Origin: Desulfuromusa sp.
GTDB lineage: Bacteria; Desulfobacterota; Desulfuromonadia; Desulfuromonadales; Geopsychrobacteraceae
Direction of reading: 5' to 3'
Length of the DNA: 35,054 nucleotides
NCBI GenBank assembly: GCA_016744675.1
Contig: JADGDX010000020.1
Location: 1-35,054 of the forward strand
Shown here: positions 17,486 to 25,948 of the stretch, in pieces
Layout: the number at the start of each line of letters is the position of its first letter
How positions within the stretch are numbered: position 1 is the first letter of the stretch
Translations under genes and position numbers: made by a program
Notes under the pieces: model-generated
What the model was told of the DNA's origin: nothing
Database searches by the model: none
The model's input: only the letters and a program-made list of their open reading frames with translations

Positions 17486-17527
17486 AATGAGCGAAGTCGC
17501 AATCATGCAACTTCGCTCATTTTTTAG
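17486..17527 (+). terminator. Strong hairpin with T-run between the DUF6178-like gene and the OmpA-type gene
   Basis: A perfect 12-bp stem, AATGAGCGAAGT/ACTTCGCTCATT (17486-17497 and 17510-17521), with a 12-nt loop and a T-run after it. It has the form of an intrinsic terminator for the upstream gene. Its T-run ends about 27 bases before the next ATG, so it may also function as the 5' leader hairpin of the OmpA-type mRNA. Confidence 0.75.
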
Positions 17528-17553
17528 TCTTTACATGTTACCGGAGGGTCCCA

Positions 17554-18867
17554 ATGTTAAAAAAAATCAGTGTCCTGGCAATTTTCTTTTGCTGCCTCTC
17601 TCTTACTGCTGCCGCTGAACATCAGCAAGGTGCTTTCACTATTTCACCCATGTTTGGCGGTCACACCTTTGAAGGCAATCTGTCTTTAGATACATCAGAC
17701 TTTTGGGGTGTGGGGTTAGGCTACAACCTCACTGAAAACTGGGCAATTGAAGGTGTCTATACGCGCACCGATGCTGACGCGGACGATGCGTCTACATCTG
17801 ATACAAAAGTTGAAACATATCGCCTTGATGCGCTCTACCATTTTACCCCTGAAAAAAAATTAGTTCCCTATGTTGCACTGGGGTTGGGGGCAATCTACTC
17901 CTCACCCGATTCCAATGCTGACCGTGATCATTTTCTTCTTAACTACGGTGCCGGCATCAAATATTTTATTCTGGATAACTTGATTGCTCTGCGTGCTGAT
18001 GTCAGACATCTCGTCGACTTTCCTGAGCCTGACCACAGTCTACAGTATTCTGCTGGCTTAACCTTTCAATTTGGGAATAACAACCCTGCTCCACAGCCTA
18101 TCGCCGTCGAAGAGATGAAAGCGGCACCGATCGCTGTTAAAGAAACGAAACCAGCTCCGATTGCTGCTGATAGTGACGCTGATGGCATTACCGATGACAA
18201 AGATCAATGTCCTCAAACACCAGCTGGCGTCGCCGTGAATGCTCAAGGTTGCCAACTGGATGGTGATAATGATGGTGTTTATGATGCACAGGATCAATGT
18301 CCACAAACCCCAGCGGGTGTTGCTGTAAATTCTGTCGGATGTCCACTGGATAGCGATAAAGATGGCGTTTATGATTATCTAGATAAATGTCCTACCACAT
18401 CAATGGGTGCCCCTGTAGACAACAAAGGATGCCCTCTCGATACTGATGGTGATGGTGTCTTTGATTCCCTTGATAAGTGCCCGACAACACCTCAGGGCGT
18501 TTCTGTCGATACTAATGGCTGTCCGACAAAACTAACCCTGCACATCAATTTTGGTCATGATAGCAGTCAAGTTGGAGCAGAATACGACAGTGAAATTGCA
18601 AAAGCAGCGCAGTGCATCAATGAATTTCCTGGAAACGTTGTCTTTATCGATGGCTTCACTGATAGCTCTGGCGCAGCAGCATATAACCAAAAGCTTTCCG
18701 AACAACGTGCTGCAGCAGTTAAAAATCGTTTGACCGTGAGATTTGATATTCCAGAATCAAGAATGACATCACGTGGTTTTGGTGAAGAACAACCCGTTGC
18801 TGACAATAGCACCGCAGAAGGAAAAGCTTTTAATCGTCGAGTTGAAGTCGCTTGTGGAGCTAAATAG
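17554..18867 (+). CDS. OmpA-type outer-membrane protein with TSP3 calcium-binding repeats
   Basis: 437 residues, started by an ATG after GGAGGG. The signal peptide is MLKKISVLAIFFCCLSLTAAA. An eight-stranded OmpA-like barrel follows (about 25-175, ending GLTFQFG), then a linker with a ten-residue repeat (PIAVEEMKAA, PIAVKETKPA). Four thrombospondin type 3 repeats spaced 29-30 residues apart carry Asp-rich cores at 207 (DSDADG), 236 (DGDNDG), 266 (DSDKDG) and 296 (DTDGDG). The C-terminal OmpA domain (about 325-435) has the peptidoglycan-binding pattern FTDSSGAAAYNQKLSEQRAAAV and ends FNRRVEVAC. The TSP3 region should bind calcium and stiffen the link between membrane and cell wall. Terminators flank it on both sides, so it is probably a single-gene unit. 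Confidence 0.95.
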   Translation: MLKKISVLAIFFCCLSLTAAAEHQQGAFTISPMFGGHTFEGNLSLDTSDFWGVGLGYNLTENWAIEGVYTRTDADADDASTSDTKVETYRLDALYHFTPEKKLVPYVALGLGAIYSSPDSNADRDHFLLNYGAGIKYFILDNLIALRADVRHLVDFPEPDHSLQYSAGLTFQFGNNNPAPQPIAVEEMKAAPIAVKETKPAPIAADSDADGITDDKDQCPQTPAGVAVNAQGCQLDGDNDGVYDAQDQCPQTPAGVAVNSVGCPLDSDKDGVYDYLDKCPTTSMGAPVDNKGCPLDTDGDGVFDSLDKCPTTPQGVSVDTNGCPTKLTLHINFGHDSSQVGAEYDSEIAKAAQCINEFPGNVVFIDGFTDSSGAAAYNQKLSEQRAAAVKNRLTVRFDIPESRMTSRGFGEEQPVADNSTAEGKAFNRRVEVACGAK

Positions 18868-18902
18868 TTTCTTGTCATAAATAAATAACTGCCAGAGCAA
18901 TA

Positions 18903-18938
18903 AAAAAGCAGGCTGGAGGATCTTCCAGCCTGCTTTTT
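18903..18938. terminator. Bidirectional terminator shared by the OmpA-type and radical SAM genes
   Basis: A perfect 15-bp stem, AAAAAGCAGGCTGGA/TCCAGCCTGCTTTTT, with a six-base loop. A-runs and T-runs on the two sides let it stop transcription in both directions. It lies between two convergent genes, five bases from the stop of the radical SAM gene. Confidence 0.92.
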
Positions 18939-18943
18939 ATATT

Positions 18944-20623
18944 TTAAAGGGGCAGCTCTTTAACCTGCCAGCCCACTGCATTTTTGGGCGGATAAAGATA
19001 AAGGAGAACTGCTCTCTGCGGAGGGTCCGACATAAACTCAAATACTGCCGCGAAATATTGCACCTTGCCACTTCGCTTCATCCCCTCCAGCTCTTGCTTA
19101 ACCCGCCCTCGCACAGCTGCGTTTTCCTCATCAGTCAACTCAGTGTTGAAAAAGTCAGGTGCCGAGCCACCAACGACACGCTGGTGATAGGCATAATCAC
19201 GCCCAAGAAGCTCACGATACGCCGCCAACACGTTTCCATCAAAGCTTTCTCGCAAGTAAGAATCGATCGCCATATATTGATCCCGTAGAGAAAGGCTCTG
19301 CACATAAAGATTCTCTTTGCGCCAGTACCTATCTAGGCTTTCCAGCAACAGAGAAAGACGGAAAAAATCGGCGGTTAACCTCATCAGTAAAAATGGAAAG
19401 CGACCACTATTGACAAAGAGGTCCAACAGCCTGCCAATTCCTCGCAACCGCTCAAGATCGAAAAATGGGAGATCGCTTGATTTCAAAATTGTGTAAGGCG
19501 GATTCGGATCGTATTCAATCCCCCAACGTTTCGCCTGCAATCTCAAGGGAGCACCCGGCAGCAACTTTACCGGCTCAATTTGTAAATGGTGTGCATTTAA
19601 AGCGGAAACCCAATCAATTGAATTCAAAAATTGCGAAAAATCTTCCCCCGGCAAGCCAGCAATCAGATCAAGATGGAGATGAACTTTGGTGTTTTTTCGC
19701 AAAAACCTGATATTTTCGGCGAGTCGTTCCAGTGAAGCTTGACGACCAACATTCTGCAATGTTTCCGGAAGAGTCGACTGTACCCCTATTTCAAACTGAA
19801 ACATCCCCTCTGGAACCTGCTGCAATAGCTCAAGTGTTGCAGTGTCTAGTAAATGAGCACCAACCTCAAAATGAAAATGGCTGCAATCATTATTCTGTAG
19901 AATGAAGTTGAAAATATCCCGGCTGCGGTGCTGATTGTAGTTAAATGTCCGGTCAACAAATTTTATATTTTTGACCCGATTAACCATCAATAATTTCAAG
20001 TCCGATTTAATTCTCTCAAGAGAAAACGATCGTACCTGTTGATCAAGAGCACTCATACAGAAGCTACACGTATAGGGACAGCCACGGCTACTTTCGTAGT
20101 AAACTAGCCCACGCGATAAATCCACAAGTCCAGCAGCAAAAGGTGAAGGGATATGATCAAGGGATTCCAGTAAACACTGATCAGTATCTTCCAGAAAATG
20201 AGGCATCTTGACCCCGGCCAGTGCCGGCATTTCTACACCTTGCTCCAAAACAGAAAGTAAAGATCTAAGGGGTCTTTCCCCTTCGCCACAAATCACTGCA
20301 TCAACTGGGTGTTTCTGAAAAAAATTATTCTCCTCGAAAGAAACTTCCGGGCCACCAAGAATAATTTTCACAACGGGATTGATTCTTTTGAGACAGTCGA
20401 CTATTTCAAGCGTTGCCACACGGTTCCAGAGATAGACAGAAAAACAGATAACATCAGCATCAATAGCAGCAATCTGAGCCAACACGATTTCCTTAGGCTC
20501 GTTGACCGAATATTCGCGGATAAGAATTTCTCCGCAGGAATCCCTACAATACGTTGCCAAACACGGCAATGCCAGGCTCGCGTGGATATATTTGCTGTGC
20601 AAAGTGGTCAGTAAGGTTCGCAT
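18944..20623 (-). CDS. B12-binding domain/radical SAM protein with a DUF4080-type C-terminus
   Basis: 559 residues. The N-terminal Rossmann-like part (about 1-140, AAIDADVICFSVYLWN, VVKIILGGPEVSF, VDAVICGEGE) is of the cobalamin-binding type. The radical SAM core follows with Cys182, Cys186 and Cys189 in SSRGCPYTCSFC, the 4Fe-4S ligands. The C-terminal 190 residues match the DUF4080 type that accompanies this architecture. The family is mostly uncharacterised; methyl or other radical transfer is possible, but the substrate is unknown. No clear ribosome site precedes the ATG. It is convergent with the OmpA-type gene and divergent from the DUF3783-like gene. Confidence 0.9.
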   Translation of the reverse strand: MRTLLTTLHSKYIHASLALPCLATYCRDSCGEILIREYSVNEPKEIVLAQIAAIDADVICFSVYLWNRVATLEIVDCLKRINPVVKIILGGPEVSFEENNFFQKHPVDAVICGEGERPLRSLLSVLEQGVEMPALAGVKMPHFLEDTDQCLLESLDHIPSPFAAGLVDLSRGLVYYESSRGCPYTCSFCMSALDQQVRSFSLERIKSDLKLLMVNRVKNIKFVDRTFNYNQHRSRDIFNFILQNNDCSHFHFEVGAHLLDTATLELLQQVPEGMFQFEIGVQSTLPETLQNVGRQASLERLAENIRFLRKNTKVHLHLDLIAGLPGEDFSQFLNSIDWVSALNAHHLQIEPVKLLPGAPLRLQAKRWGIEYDPNPPYTILKSSDLPFFDLERLRGIGRLLDLFVNSGRFPFLLMRLTADFFRLSLLLESLDRYWRKENLYVQSLSLRDQYMAIDSYLRESFDGNVLAAYRELLGRDYAYHQRVVGGSAPDFFNTELTDEENAAVRGRVKQELEGMKRSGKVQYFAAVFEFMSDPPQRAVLLYLYPPKNAVGWQVKELPL

Positions 20624-20655
20624 AGCAGGGAGAATAGCTTATTAAAATTTCATAT

Positions 20656-20676
20656 CCAAGCAAAGATTGTTTGCTT
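20656..20676. repeat. Inverted repeat upstream of the B12/radical SAM gene
   Basis: CAAGCAAA-GATTG-TTTGCTTG is a perfect 8-bp inverted repeat located 33 bases before the ATG of the radical SAM gene. It could be an operator or a leader hairpin. No consensus is recognised. Confidence 0.4.
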
Positions 20677-20764
20677 GAATTTTCAATCTGTCCGGTAGGG
20701 CAATAAGCGATGACTAACCAATAAGAGTTTGTAGTTTTTTAATTTATATTTTTCAGCTGACCTT

Positions 20765-20794
20765 TTGACAATCTCCACCTTGTACATGCACTAT
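20765..20794 (+). promoter_or_regulatory. Promoter candidate for the DUF3783-like gene
   Basis: A perfect TTGACA at 20765-20770 lies 92 bases before the ATG. The -10 is not clear: CACTAT at 20789-20794 (spacer 18) is the best placed, but it matches only three positions. Confidence 0.35.
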
Positions 20795-20861
20795 ATGTGA
20801 AATGATAGTGAGTGAACCTTAGTATCAAAAAATGGATAGTCATAAATATAAGGATGTAATT

Positions 20862-21296
20862 ATGAGTCATGACAAAACTTTAACTAAAGTTGAAAAATCA
20901 GCAGATAGAATGTATGGCAACAGAAACTTGCTAGTCTGTGGCTATAAAGAAGCAGAACAAAAGGCGATGCTTTTACTTTTACAGAAAAATAAATTAGGGA
21001 GTTGCCCGGTTATCTTTGCCACCAATGCAGATATACAAAAACCTCTCAAAGAAATATTACAAGCTGATAACAGGTACGGTCATGGAGAAATTTCTGAGAT
21101 GAAAAAAGCTGTCATCATGTCTGGGTTTACCCAAAAACAGCTCCATACCTTGATGGCCGCCCACAAAAAGTCAAAACTTCCAAGACAACACTGGGCAGCA
21201 TTGACAGCCACATCAGAAAATTGGTCTCTTTGTGACTTGCTAGAAGAACTCGAAGCCGAAGCTGAGGCCATCAGAAAACAAAAAAGTAACCGGTGA
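20862..21296 (+). CDS. DUF3783-like protein
   Basis: 144 residues from an ATG with AAGGA seven bases upstream; the frame is open ten more codons without a ribosome site. It is a small soluble protein whose middle contains MKKAVIMSGFTQKQLHTLMAAH, followed by the segment LPRQHWAALTATSENWSLCDLLEELEAE, which resembles DUF3783. The family function is unknown. The first third (NRNLLVCGYKEAEQKAMLLLL) looks like a small alpha/beta fold. It lies 96 bases before a radical SAM gene on the same strand and may be cotranscribed. Confidence 0.72.
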   Translation: MSHDKTLTKVEKSADRMYGNRNLLVCGYKEAEQKAMLLLLQKNKLGSCPVIFATNADIQKPLKEILQADNRYGHGEISEMKKAVIMSGFTQKQLHTLMAAHKKSKLPRQHWAALTATSENWSLCDLLEELEAEAEAIRKQKSNR

Positions 21297-21392
21297 TCTA
21301 AATCTGCAGATCAAACTGTCGATTCAGACAATTATGCTCATTTTTCACAACGCATGTGTTATCTTTCCGGCCGCGAAAGGAAACAAACTAAC

Positions 21393-22730
21393 ATGAGCAA
21401 ACACAAAACAATTCTGGCTGTTATCGCTGATGAAACTGGTGAAGTTTTTGAGCATCCTGACCTGCTACTTGCGGGAATGAACGGCATGACAGTTCGCGAG
21501 CCAGAGGCGGATGAACTGATTCCACTCCCAGAAGGGAGTCGCCTTTTTACAATTCCAGGGAGCAAACCCATTGGTTTTGACCGTAAAAGTGGTAAGCCAG
21601 TCACGGTTGATTCACTTCCAGAGAGTTGGGGCGGTGGAACAGCACAGGCGGTTTCAGCGTTTACGAATCCCGCATTTACCCGTACCCTACTCCCAGCTGC
21701 GGACTATTCAAATAAAGATGTTGAGCTCACTCTATGGTCTTATACCGCTGTCGGTTGGTGTGTAGAAGAAGAACGTTTTTATGTTGCCGCCGTACGGGTT
21801 GACCGCAACCAGCAATGGGAACCGGAACACTTCGATGATCGCAAACTTGAACCACTGGTGCGTAAACGGGTTGCTTCACAGCCCGATAATCGTCTCGTAA
21901 AACAATTATCTCGTTGTGCTCTTGATTACCACTGCTTTGCTGCAAAAAATCTTTTTTTTGGCCGTTGGGAAGCCCCTCTCCCCTCCTCCCCAACATGCAA
22001 TGCTCGATGTATTGGTTGCATATCTCTGCAGGATGAACCAACCGCGTGTCAGTCAAGTCAGGATCGCTTAACATTTGTTCCAACAGTGGAAGAACTCTGT
22101 GAAGTAGCAGTTCCACACCTACAAAAAGCGGAAAATTCAATTGTCTCTTTCGGGCAAGGCTGTGAAGGCGATCCGATTATTCAAACCAGCAGAATTGCAG
22201 AATCGGTCAAGGAAATGCGTCAGCAAACCCAACGAGGCACTATCAATTTTAATTCCAATGCGTCAATTCCTGATGCCATAGACCAACTCGCTGATGCTGG
22301 AATTGATTCCATCCGCATTTCGCTGAATTCGGTTCAGGATAAGTTTTACAATGCCTACTATCGTCCGATAAAGTACAGCCTTGAAGACGTGTTTGAATCT
22401 GCCCGAAGAGCAAAACAACATGGTTTATTCACCATGCTTAACTATCTTGTTTTCCCCGGGATCACTGACCGCGAAGATGAGATTGATAAACTGCTCGAAT
22501 TAATTGATAGCATCGGTATTGACCTGATTCAGATGCGCAACTTGAGCATCGATCCGCAACTTTACTGGAAGGCAATGGGAGTTGAAGGGCCAGGAATTGG
22601 AATGAAGGAAATGCTTGATCAAGTGAAAAAGCAATTCCCGAAAATTCAATATGGATATTTCAATCGCACCAAAGAAAATTTTTATCCGACTGGATATGAA
22701 ACCGACTGGCCTTTACCAGCAACGCTTTAA
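21393..22730 (+). CDS. Radical SAM protein with a long uncharacterised N-terminal region
   Basis: 445 residues from an ATG with AAAGGAAA upstream. The first 195 residues carry no recognisable domain and start KTILAVIADETGEVFEHPDLLLAGMNG. The cluster ligands are Cys202, Cys206 and Cys209 in TCNARCIGC. The radical SAM barrel follows, with a glycine motif SFGQGCEGDPI, then NFNSNASIPDAIDQLADAGIDSIRISLNS, which is the SPASM/MoaA-like order of strands. Extra cysteines at about 175, 181 and 219 could bind further metal or be structural. The substrate is unknown. Confidence 0.85.
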   Translation: MSKHKTILAVIADETGEVFEHPDLLLAGMNGMTVREPEADELIPLPEGSRLFTIPGSKPIGFDRKSGKPVTVDSLPESWGGGTAQAVSAFTNPAFTRTLLPAADYSNKDVELTLWSYTAVGWCVEEERFYVAAVRVDRNQQWEPEHFDDRKLEPLVRKRVASQPDNRLVKQLSRCALDYHCFAAKNLFFGRWEAPLPSSPTCNARCIGCISLQDEPTACQSSQDRLTFVPTVEELCEVAVPHLQKAENSIVSFGQGCEGDPIIQTSRIAESVKEMRQQTQRGTINFNSNASIPDAIDQLADAGIDSIRISLNSVQDKFYNAYYRPIKYSLEDVFESARRAKQHGLFTMLNYLVFPGITDREDEIDKLLELIDSIGIDLIQMRNLSIDPQLYWKAMGVEGPGIGMKEMLDQVKKQFPKIQYGYFNRTKENFYPTGYETDWPLPATL

Positions 22731-22769
22731 TTATTTTGGAGTCATGGTGCAACAATGTTCGACCAAGAG

Positions 22770-22795
22770 ACTCAAATGATTGAGTATCCTTTTTG
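22770..22795 (+). terminator. Short hairpin with T-run after the radical SAM gene
   Basis: A 6-bp stem, ACTCAA/TTGAGT, with a four-base loop is followed by ATCCTTTTTG. It is short and AT-rich, but correctly placed 40 bases after the stop codon, before the convergent CPBP gene. Confidence 0.4.
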
Positions 22796-22800
22796 TTGTC

Positions 22801-23487
22801 TTACCAAAACTGCCAATATCCAGTCTTTAGGACATAGATCCCTAAGACCAGATTTGTCACAGCATGGGCAAGGATACACTGGTAAATGCTTTTGCTCCAA
22901 TAGAGCAACACACTATAAGCAACACCTGCCATGATTCCAGCCAAAAACAGATTGTGTTCTAAACCAAACAGCACGGCACAGATCAGAAAAGAGGTCAGAG
23001 TGTAAGTGCCGATTCTTATCGTCATGAAATCAGCCGTAATAATATAACGCAACATGAAAGAACGCCAGAACAGTTCTTCCATAATCGGAACGACCAAAGC
23101 TGCCCCAAAAAGACGGGAAAAAATCATAATATTTCGTGTCGTCACATCATCAATAAGAAACGGATCAAACCCCTGACTTTCTCCAAATGTTGCAATCCCC
23201 CAATCCATGTTGACCCAAAGGACAAAAACCAGCAAACCGAGCAGAATGCTAGCCACCGTGTGTCTCAAATTTTTAAAATCATTGAAGTGAAGTTCAGTAT
23301 ATTTTCGCCAGAAAAAAATGAGAAGCCCAGCCACCAGAAGTGCTTTGATCGGATATAAATACAGCATCTGTCGCGAAGTTAGCTCTAACCACCCCTTCAT
23401 GACCGTCCACTCTAAGACCTGCTGTAAACCAATAAATAACATAAATACCGCAAACGGAATAATCCTGATCCACCCTGCCTTACCCAT
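22801..23487 (-). CDS. CPBP/CAAX-type intramembrane protease
   Basis: 228 residues with about seven hydrophobic helices. The conserved glutamate-arginine motif EELFWRSF, the FGLEHN motif and HAVTN in helices 5-7 mark the active site of CPBP (Abi) intramembrane endopeptidases. The overall pattern (GFDPFLIDD, IFSRLFGAALVVPIMEELFWRSFMLRYI) resembles the CAAX-protease-related group found beside exosortase systems (TIGR03008 type). No exosortase or PEP-CTERM protein is seen here. GGAG six bases before the ATG lies inside the end of acpH, with a three-base gap between the genes, so translation is coupled. It is the last gene of the operon starting at 27304. Confidence 0.85.
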   Translation of the reverse strand: MGKAGWIRIIPFAVFMLFIGLQQVLEWTVMKGWLELTSRQMLYLYPIKALLVAGLLIFFWRKYTELHFNDFKNLRHTVASILLGLLVFVLWVNMDWGIATFGESQGFDPFLIDDVTTRNIMIFSRLFGAALVVPIMEELFWRSFMLRYIITADFMTIRIGTYTLTSFLICAVLFGLEHNLFLAGIMAGVAYSVLLYWSKSIYQCILAHAVTNLVLGIYVLKTGYWQFW

Positions 23488-23490
23488 ATG

Positions 23491-24093
23491 TCACTCCAAA
23501 GAAATCGATCGATTTAGCTGCTTCCAGACAGTCGTTACACGTTGAGCTTCATTCATAAATCTTTGAAAATCACATTCAAGTTCTTCCCGCCACAAATCGA
23601 GTTGTGAAAACCCAGCAGCCAAAGGAAGCTTATGATTGATCCGATCTTCCAACCGCTCCAGGACTCTTTGTACAATATTTGGCTGTTGGTACGAAGTTAA
23701 CCAGTCATACTCAATCATTCGCGGAAGTTGTTGCTGCAATCCAGGACTAAGGTGATCATAGCAAGACTGAAGCCCGCAATAGACAGTTTGGGAAAAACTC
23801 GCCAGCGGTTGATTGGAATATTCATCCCAACGACAGGCCAAAAAATGATCATAAAAGACATCAACAAGCACGCTCCTGGCGTAGCGAAAACGTGGGTCTA
23901 AGCGGCGACGACTCGTTTGAAAAACCTCACTGCGTTGAGTCAAACTGTCGATGTGTCGATGTAATTTCAAATGTCTTGATAATTCATCGGGAAGTGATTC
24001 AGAAACAGCCCCTTTAACAAAATCCCCCATGAGAGATCCTGACCACGCCAAAGGAGTCGGATCAGAGAAATAGAGATGGGCTAAGTAATTCAT
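23491..24093 (-). CDS. acpH: ACP phosphodiesterase family protein
   Basis: 200 residues, close to the E. coli AcpH length of 193. AcpH removes the 4'-phosphopantetheine arm from acyl carrier protein. Diagnostic features are the start MNYLAHLYFS, the SGSLMGDFVKGAV segment, LHRHIDSLTQRSEV and VLVDVFYDHFLACRW, with His and Asp residues positioned as in HD-type metal sites of this family. The end of the protein is regular. No ribosome site is clear before the ATG, 21 bases after the TPR gene. Its symbol rests on family similarity only. Confidence 0.82.
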   Translation of the reverse strand: MNYLAHLYFSDPTPLAWSGSLMGDFVKGAVSESLPDELSRHLKLHRHIDSLTQRSEVFQTSRRRLDPRFRYARSVLVDVFYDHFLACRWDEYSNQPLASFSQTVYCGLQSCYDHLSPGLQQQLPRMIEYDWLTSYQQPNIVQRVLERLEDRINHKLPLAAGFSQLDLWREELECDFQRFMNEAQRVTTVWKQLNRSISLE

Positions 24094-24114
24094 AACAGAA
24101 TGCGCAGTATATAA

Positions 24115-25233
24115 TTATTCCAAGTGTTTGAGTTGATGGTCCAACTCATCGAAAATGACAGTGTTTGCTACCTTTTGCGAAGATAAAAAGTGAAATAGCT
24201 CAAACATTGATTCTTTTAGTCCAGAGCGAACAAAGCGCTTTATCAACACCTCAATCTGATTTGTAACCGCTGAGGAATCAATTGACAGACTATTGAAGAA
24301 AAGAGAAGCATTCTCCCAATCCTCTCGATCACTAAAAAGACAAATCAAACCTACCGTTGCAAAATAATCCTCGCCAAATGTTAGTGCTTGACGATAACTC
24401 TGCTCTGCTTTTTCAAAACGCTCCAGATTATAATAGGCATCACCCATTCGAGTATGTAATGCCTGTGTTCCCTCAGAATGAATTAAAATCTTTTCCCAGA
24501 CTTCAACTGCCCGTTCATACTGACGACACCACCGATAACAGTTCCCTAGTCCGTAAAGAGCATAGGGGTTTTGTGGGTCAACTTGAAGCGCCCTATTGAA
24601 ATACTTTTCAGCACGCTCAAAGTCAGAAATCCTCCAACAAAGCTTGCCGATAATAGTAAGGATATGCAACTCATTCTCATCGTACTTGAGAATTTTTTCA
24701 TACGATGCAATAGCTTCCTCATCTTTACCTAAGCGATGTTGCAAATCAGCTACGCCAGTCAAAGCAAAGCGATCGCTAGGTGAGATTTTAAGAATCTGTT
24801 GATATGCTTGTTCTGCACGTTCAAATTGCATTAAAACTTTGCAGCTATCTGCAATCCGTGTCATGACAAATTTGTCCTGCGGCCTCAATACAAGATATCG
24901 ATCCCAAAGAGTTATCGCATCATGATGACGATTTAATTTCTTACAAACATCACCCAAGCCACGCAATGCAAAAAGGTTATTCTTATCGAGTTCAAGCAAC
25001 CTGCTGTAGCAACGTTCGGCCTCAGAATAGTCCCCAACTTCACGGCAAGCATCCCCCATTCCTGACAGGAGGTAAGGGTTTTCAGGTTCTCTTTCAAGGC
25101 CGAGAGAGAAAAGCTCACACGCCTCAGAAAACTGGCGGGAGCGAAGCCTTTGACGACCTTTTTTTGAGATATCAATAACAGATAGTTGTGGTTTAGATTG
25201 GTTGGTCGAATTTACATTTTCGGGACGATTCAC
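24115..25233 (-). CDS. Tetratricopeptide repeat protein
   Basis: 372 residues from a GTG five bases after AGGAG. About nine TPR units of 34 residues run from about 25 to 325, with typical starts such as PYLLSGMGDACREVGDYSEAE, LFALRGLGDVCKKLNRHHDAI and PYALYGLGNCYRWCRQYERAV. There is no signal peptide or membrane segment, so it is a cytoplasmic scaffold whose partner is unknown. The last 70 residues are helical without repeats. It is followed by acpH after 21 bases and preceded by the aldolase gene after 27 bases. Confidence 0.9.
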   Translation of the reverse strand: MNRPENVNSTNQSKPQLSVIDISKKGRQRLRSRQFSEACELFSLGLEREPENPYLLSGMGDACREVGDYSEAERCYSRLLELDKNNLFALRGLGDVCKKLNRHHDAITLWDRYLVLRPQDKFVMTRIADSCKVLMQFERAEQAYQQILKISPSDRFALTGVADLQHRLGKDEEAIASYEKILKYDENELHILTIIGKLCWRISDFERAEKYFNRALQVDPQNPYALYGLGNCYRWCRQYERAVEVWEKILIHSEGTQALHTRMGDAYYNLERFEKAEQSYRQALTFGEDYFATVGLICLFSDREDWENASLFFNSLSIDSSAVTNQIEVLIKRFVRSGLKESMFELFHFLSSQKVANTVIFDELDHQLKHLE

Positions 25234-25260
25234 GGATTCTCCTGACTTTTCATTTAACTA

Positions 25261-25905
25261 CTAACCCTGCTGTCCATAACTGCTAAATTTCTTAACAACA
25301 CGCTCCATTTCCAACTCATCAACAAGGACAGGTCGCCCTATTGACTTTGCCTGATAGTAGATCCTTGCGACCAATTCTATTTCTTCTGCAACATTAAAAC
25401 TTGACGGCATGTCAACACCAACACTTACCAAGCCATGATTGGCAAGTAATACAGCATTATATGATCCGATACTTGAGACTATACCTGATGCTAATTCTTT
25501 ACTACCAAATGTCGCATAAGGTGCTAAAGGAACCTTATTACCACAGAACGCAACGAGATAATGAACCGCGGGAATTTCCCATTGCAAGCAAGCCATCGTT
25601 GTTGCGTAGACAGAATGTGTATGAACAATCGCTGTAATTTCGGGGCGGGCCTCATAAAGAGCCAAATGAAAGTTTAACTCACTGGATGGTTTTAAATGGC
25701 CATCAATTGTTAGTCCCGAACGATCGACGACGACAACATCTGCTGCTGTCATTTCATGATAGTCAATACCACTAGGACTCACAGCAATCAGGTTTTGTGC
25801 TGGGTCGAGGACACTTAAGTTTCCACCACTTCCTGTCGTTAGTCCAGAGCGCACCATTCTCAGGCCATACTCGACAATCTCTTGACGTTGACGCAGCATC
25901 AGCAT
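25261..25905 (-). CDS. Class II aldolase/adducin family protein, L-fuculose-phosphate aldolase-like
   Basis: 214 residues, the size of FucA. The zinc and catalytic residues line up: Glu76 in PSSELNFH (FucA Glu73), His95 and His97 in VHTHSVY (92 and 94), and His157 in LANHGLV (155). GSGGNLSV and SPSGIDY form the phosphate loop. The real substrate may be another sugar phosphate or a methylthioribulose-type compound, since the family is broad and no sugar pathway genes are near. An AGGTTGATGAC region precedes the ATG at 25905. It is in operon with the M23 gene. Confidence 0.88.
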   Translation of the reverse strand: MLMLRQRQEIVEYGLRMVRSGLTTGSGGNLSVLDPAQNLIAVSPSGIDYHEMTAADVVVVDRSGLTIDGHLKPSSELNFHLALYEARPEITAIVHTHSVYATTMACLQWEIPAVHYLVAFCGNKVPLAPYATFGSKELASGIVSSIGSYNAVLLANHGLVSVGVDMPSSFNVAEEIELVARIYYQAKSIGRPVLVDELEMERVVKKFSSYGQQG

Positions 25906-25948
25906 GTCATCAACCTATTTTCAGAAAAAACAAGAGCAGCCTGCTTCT

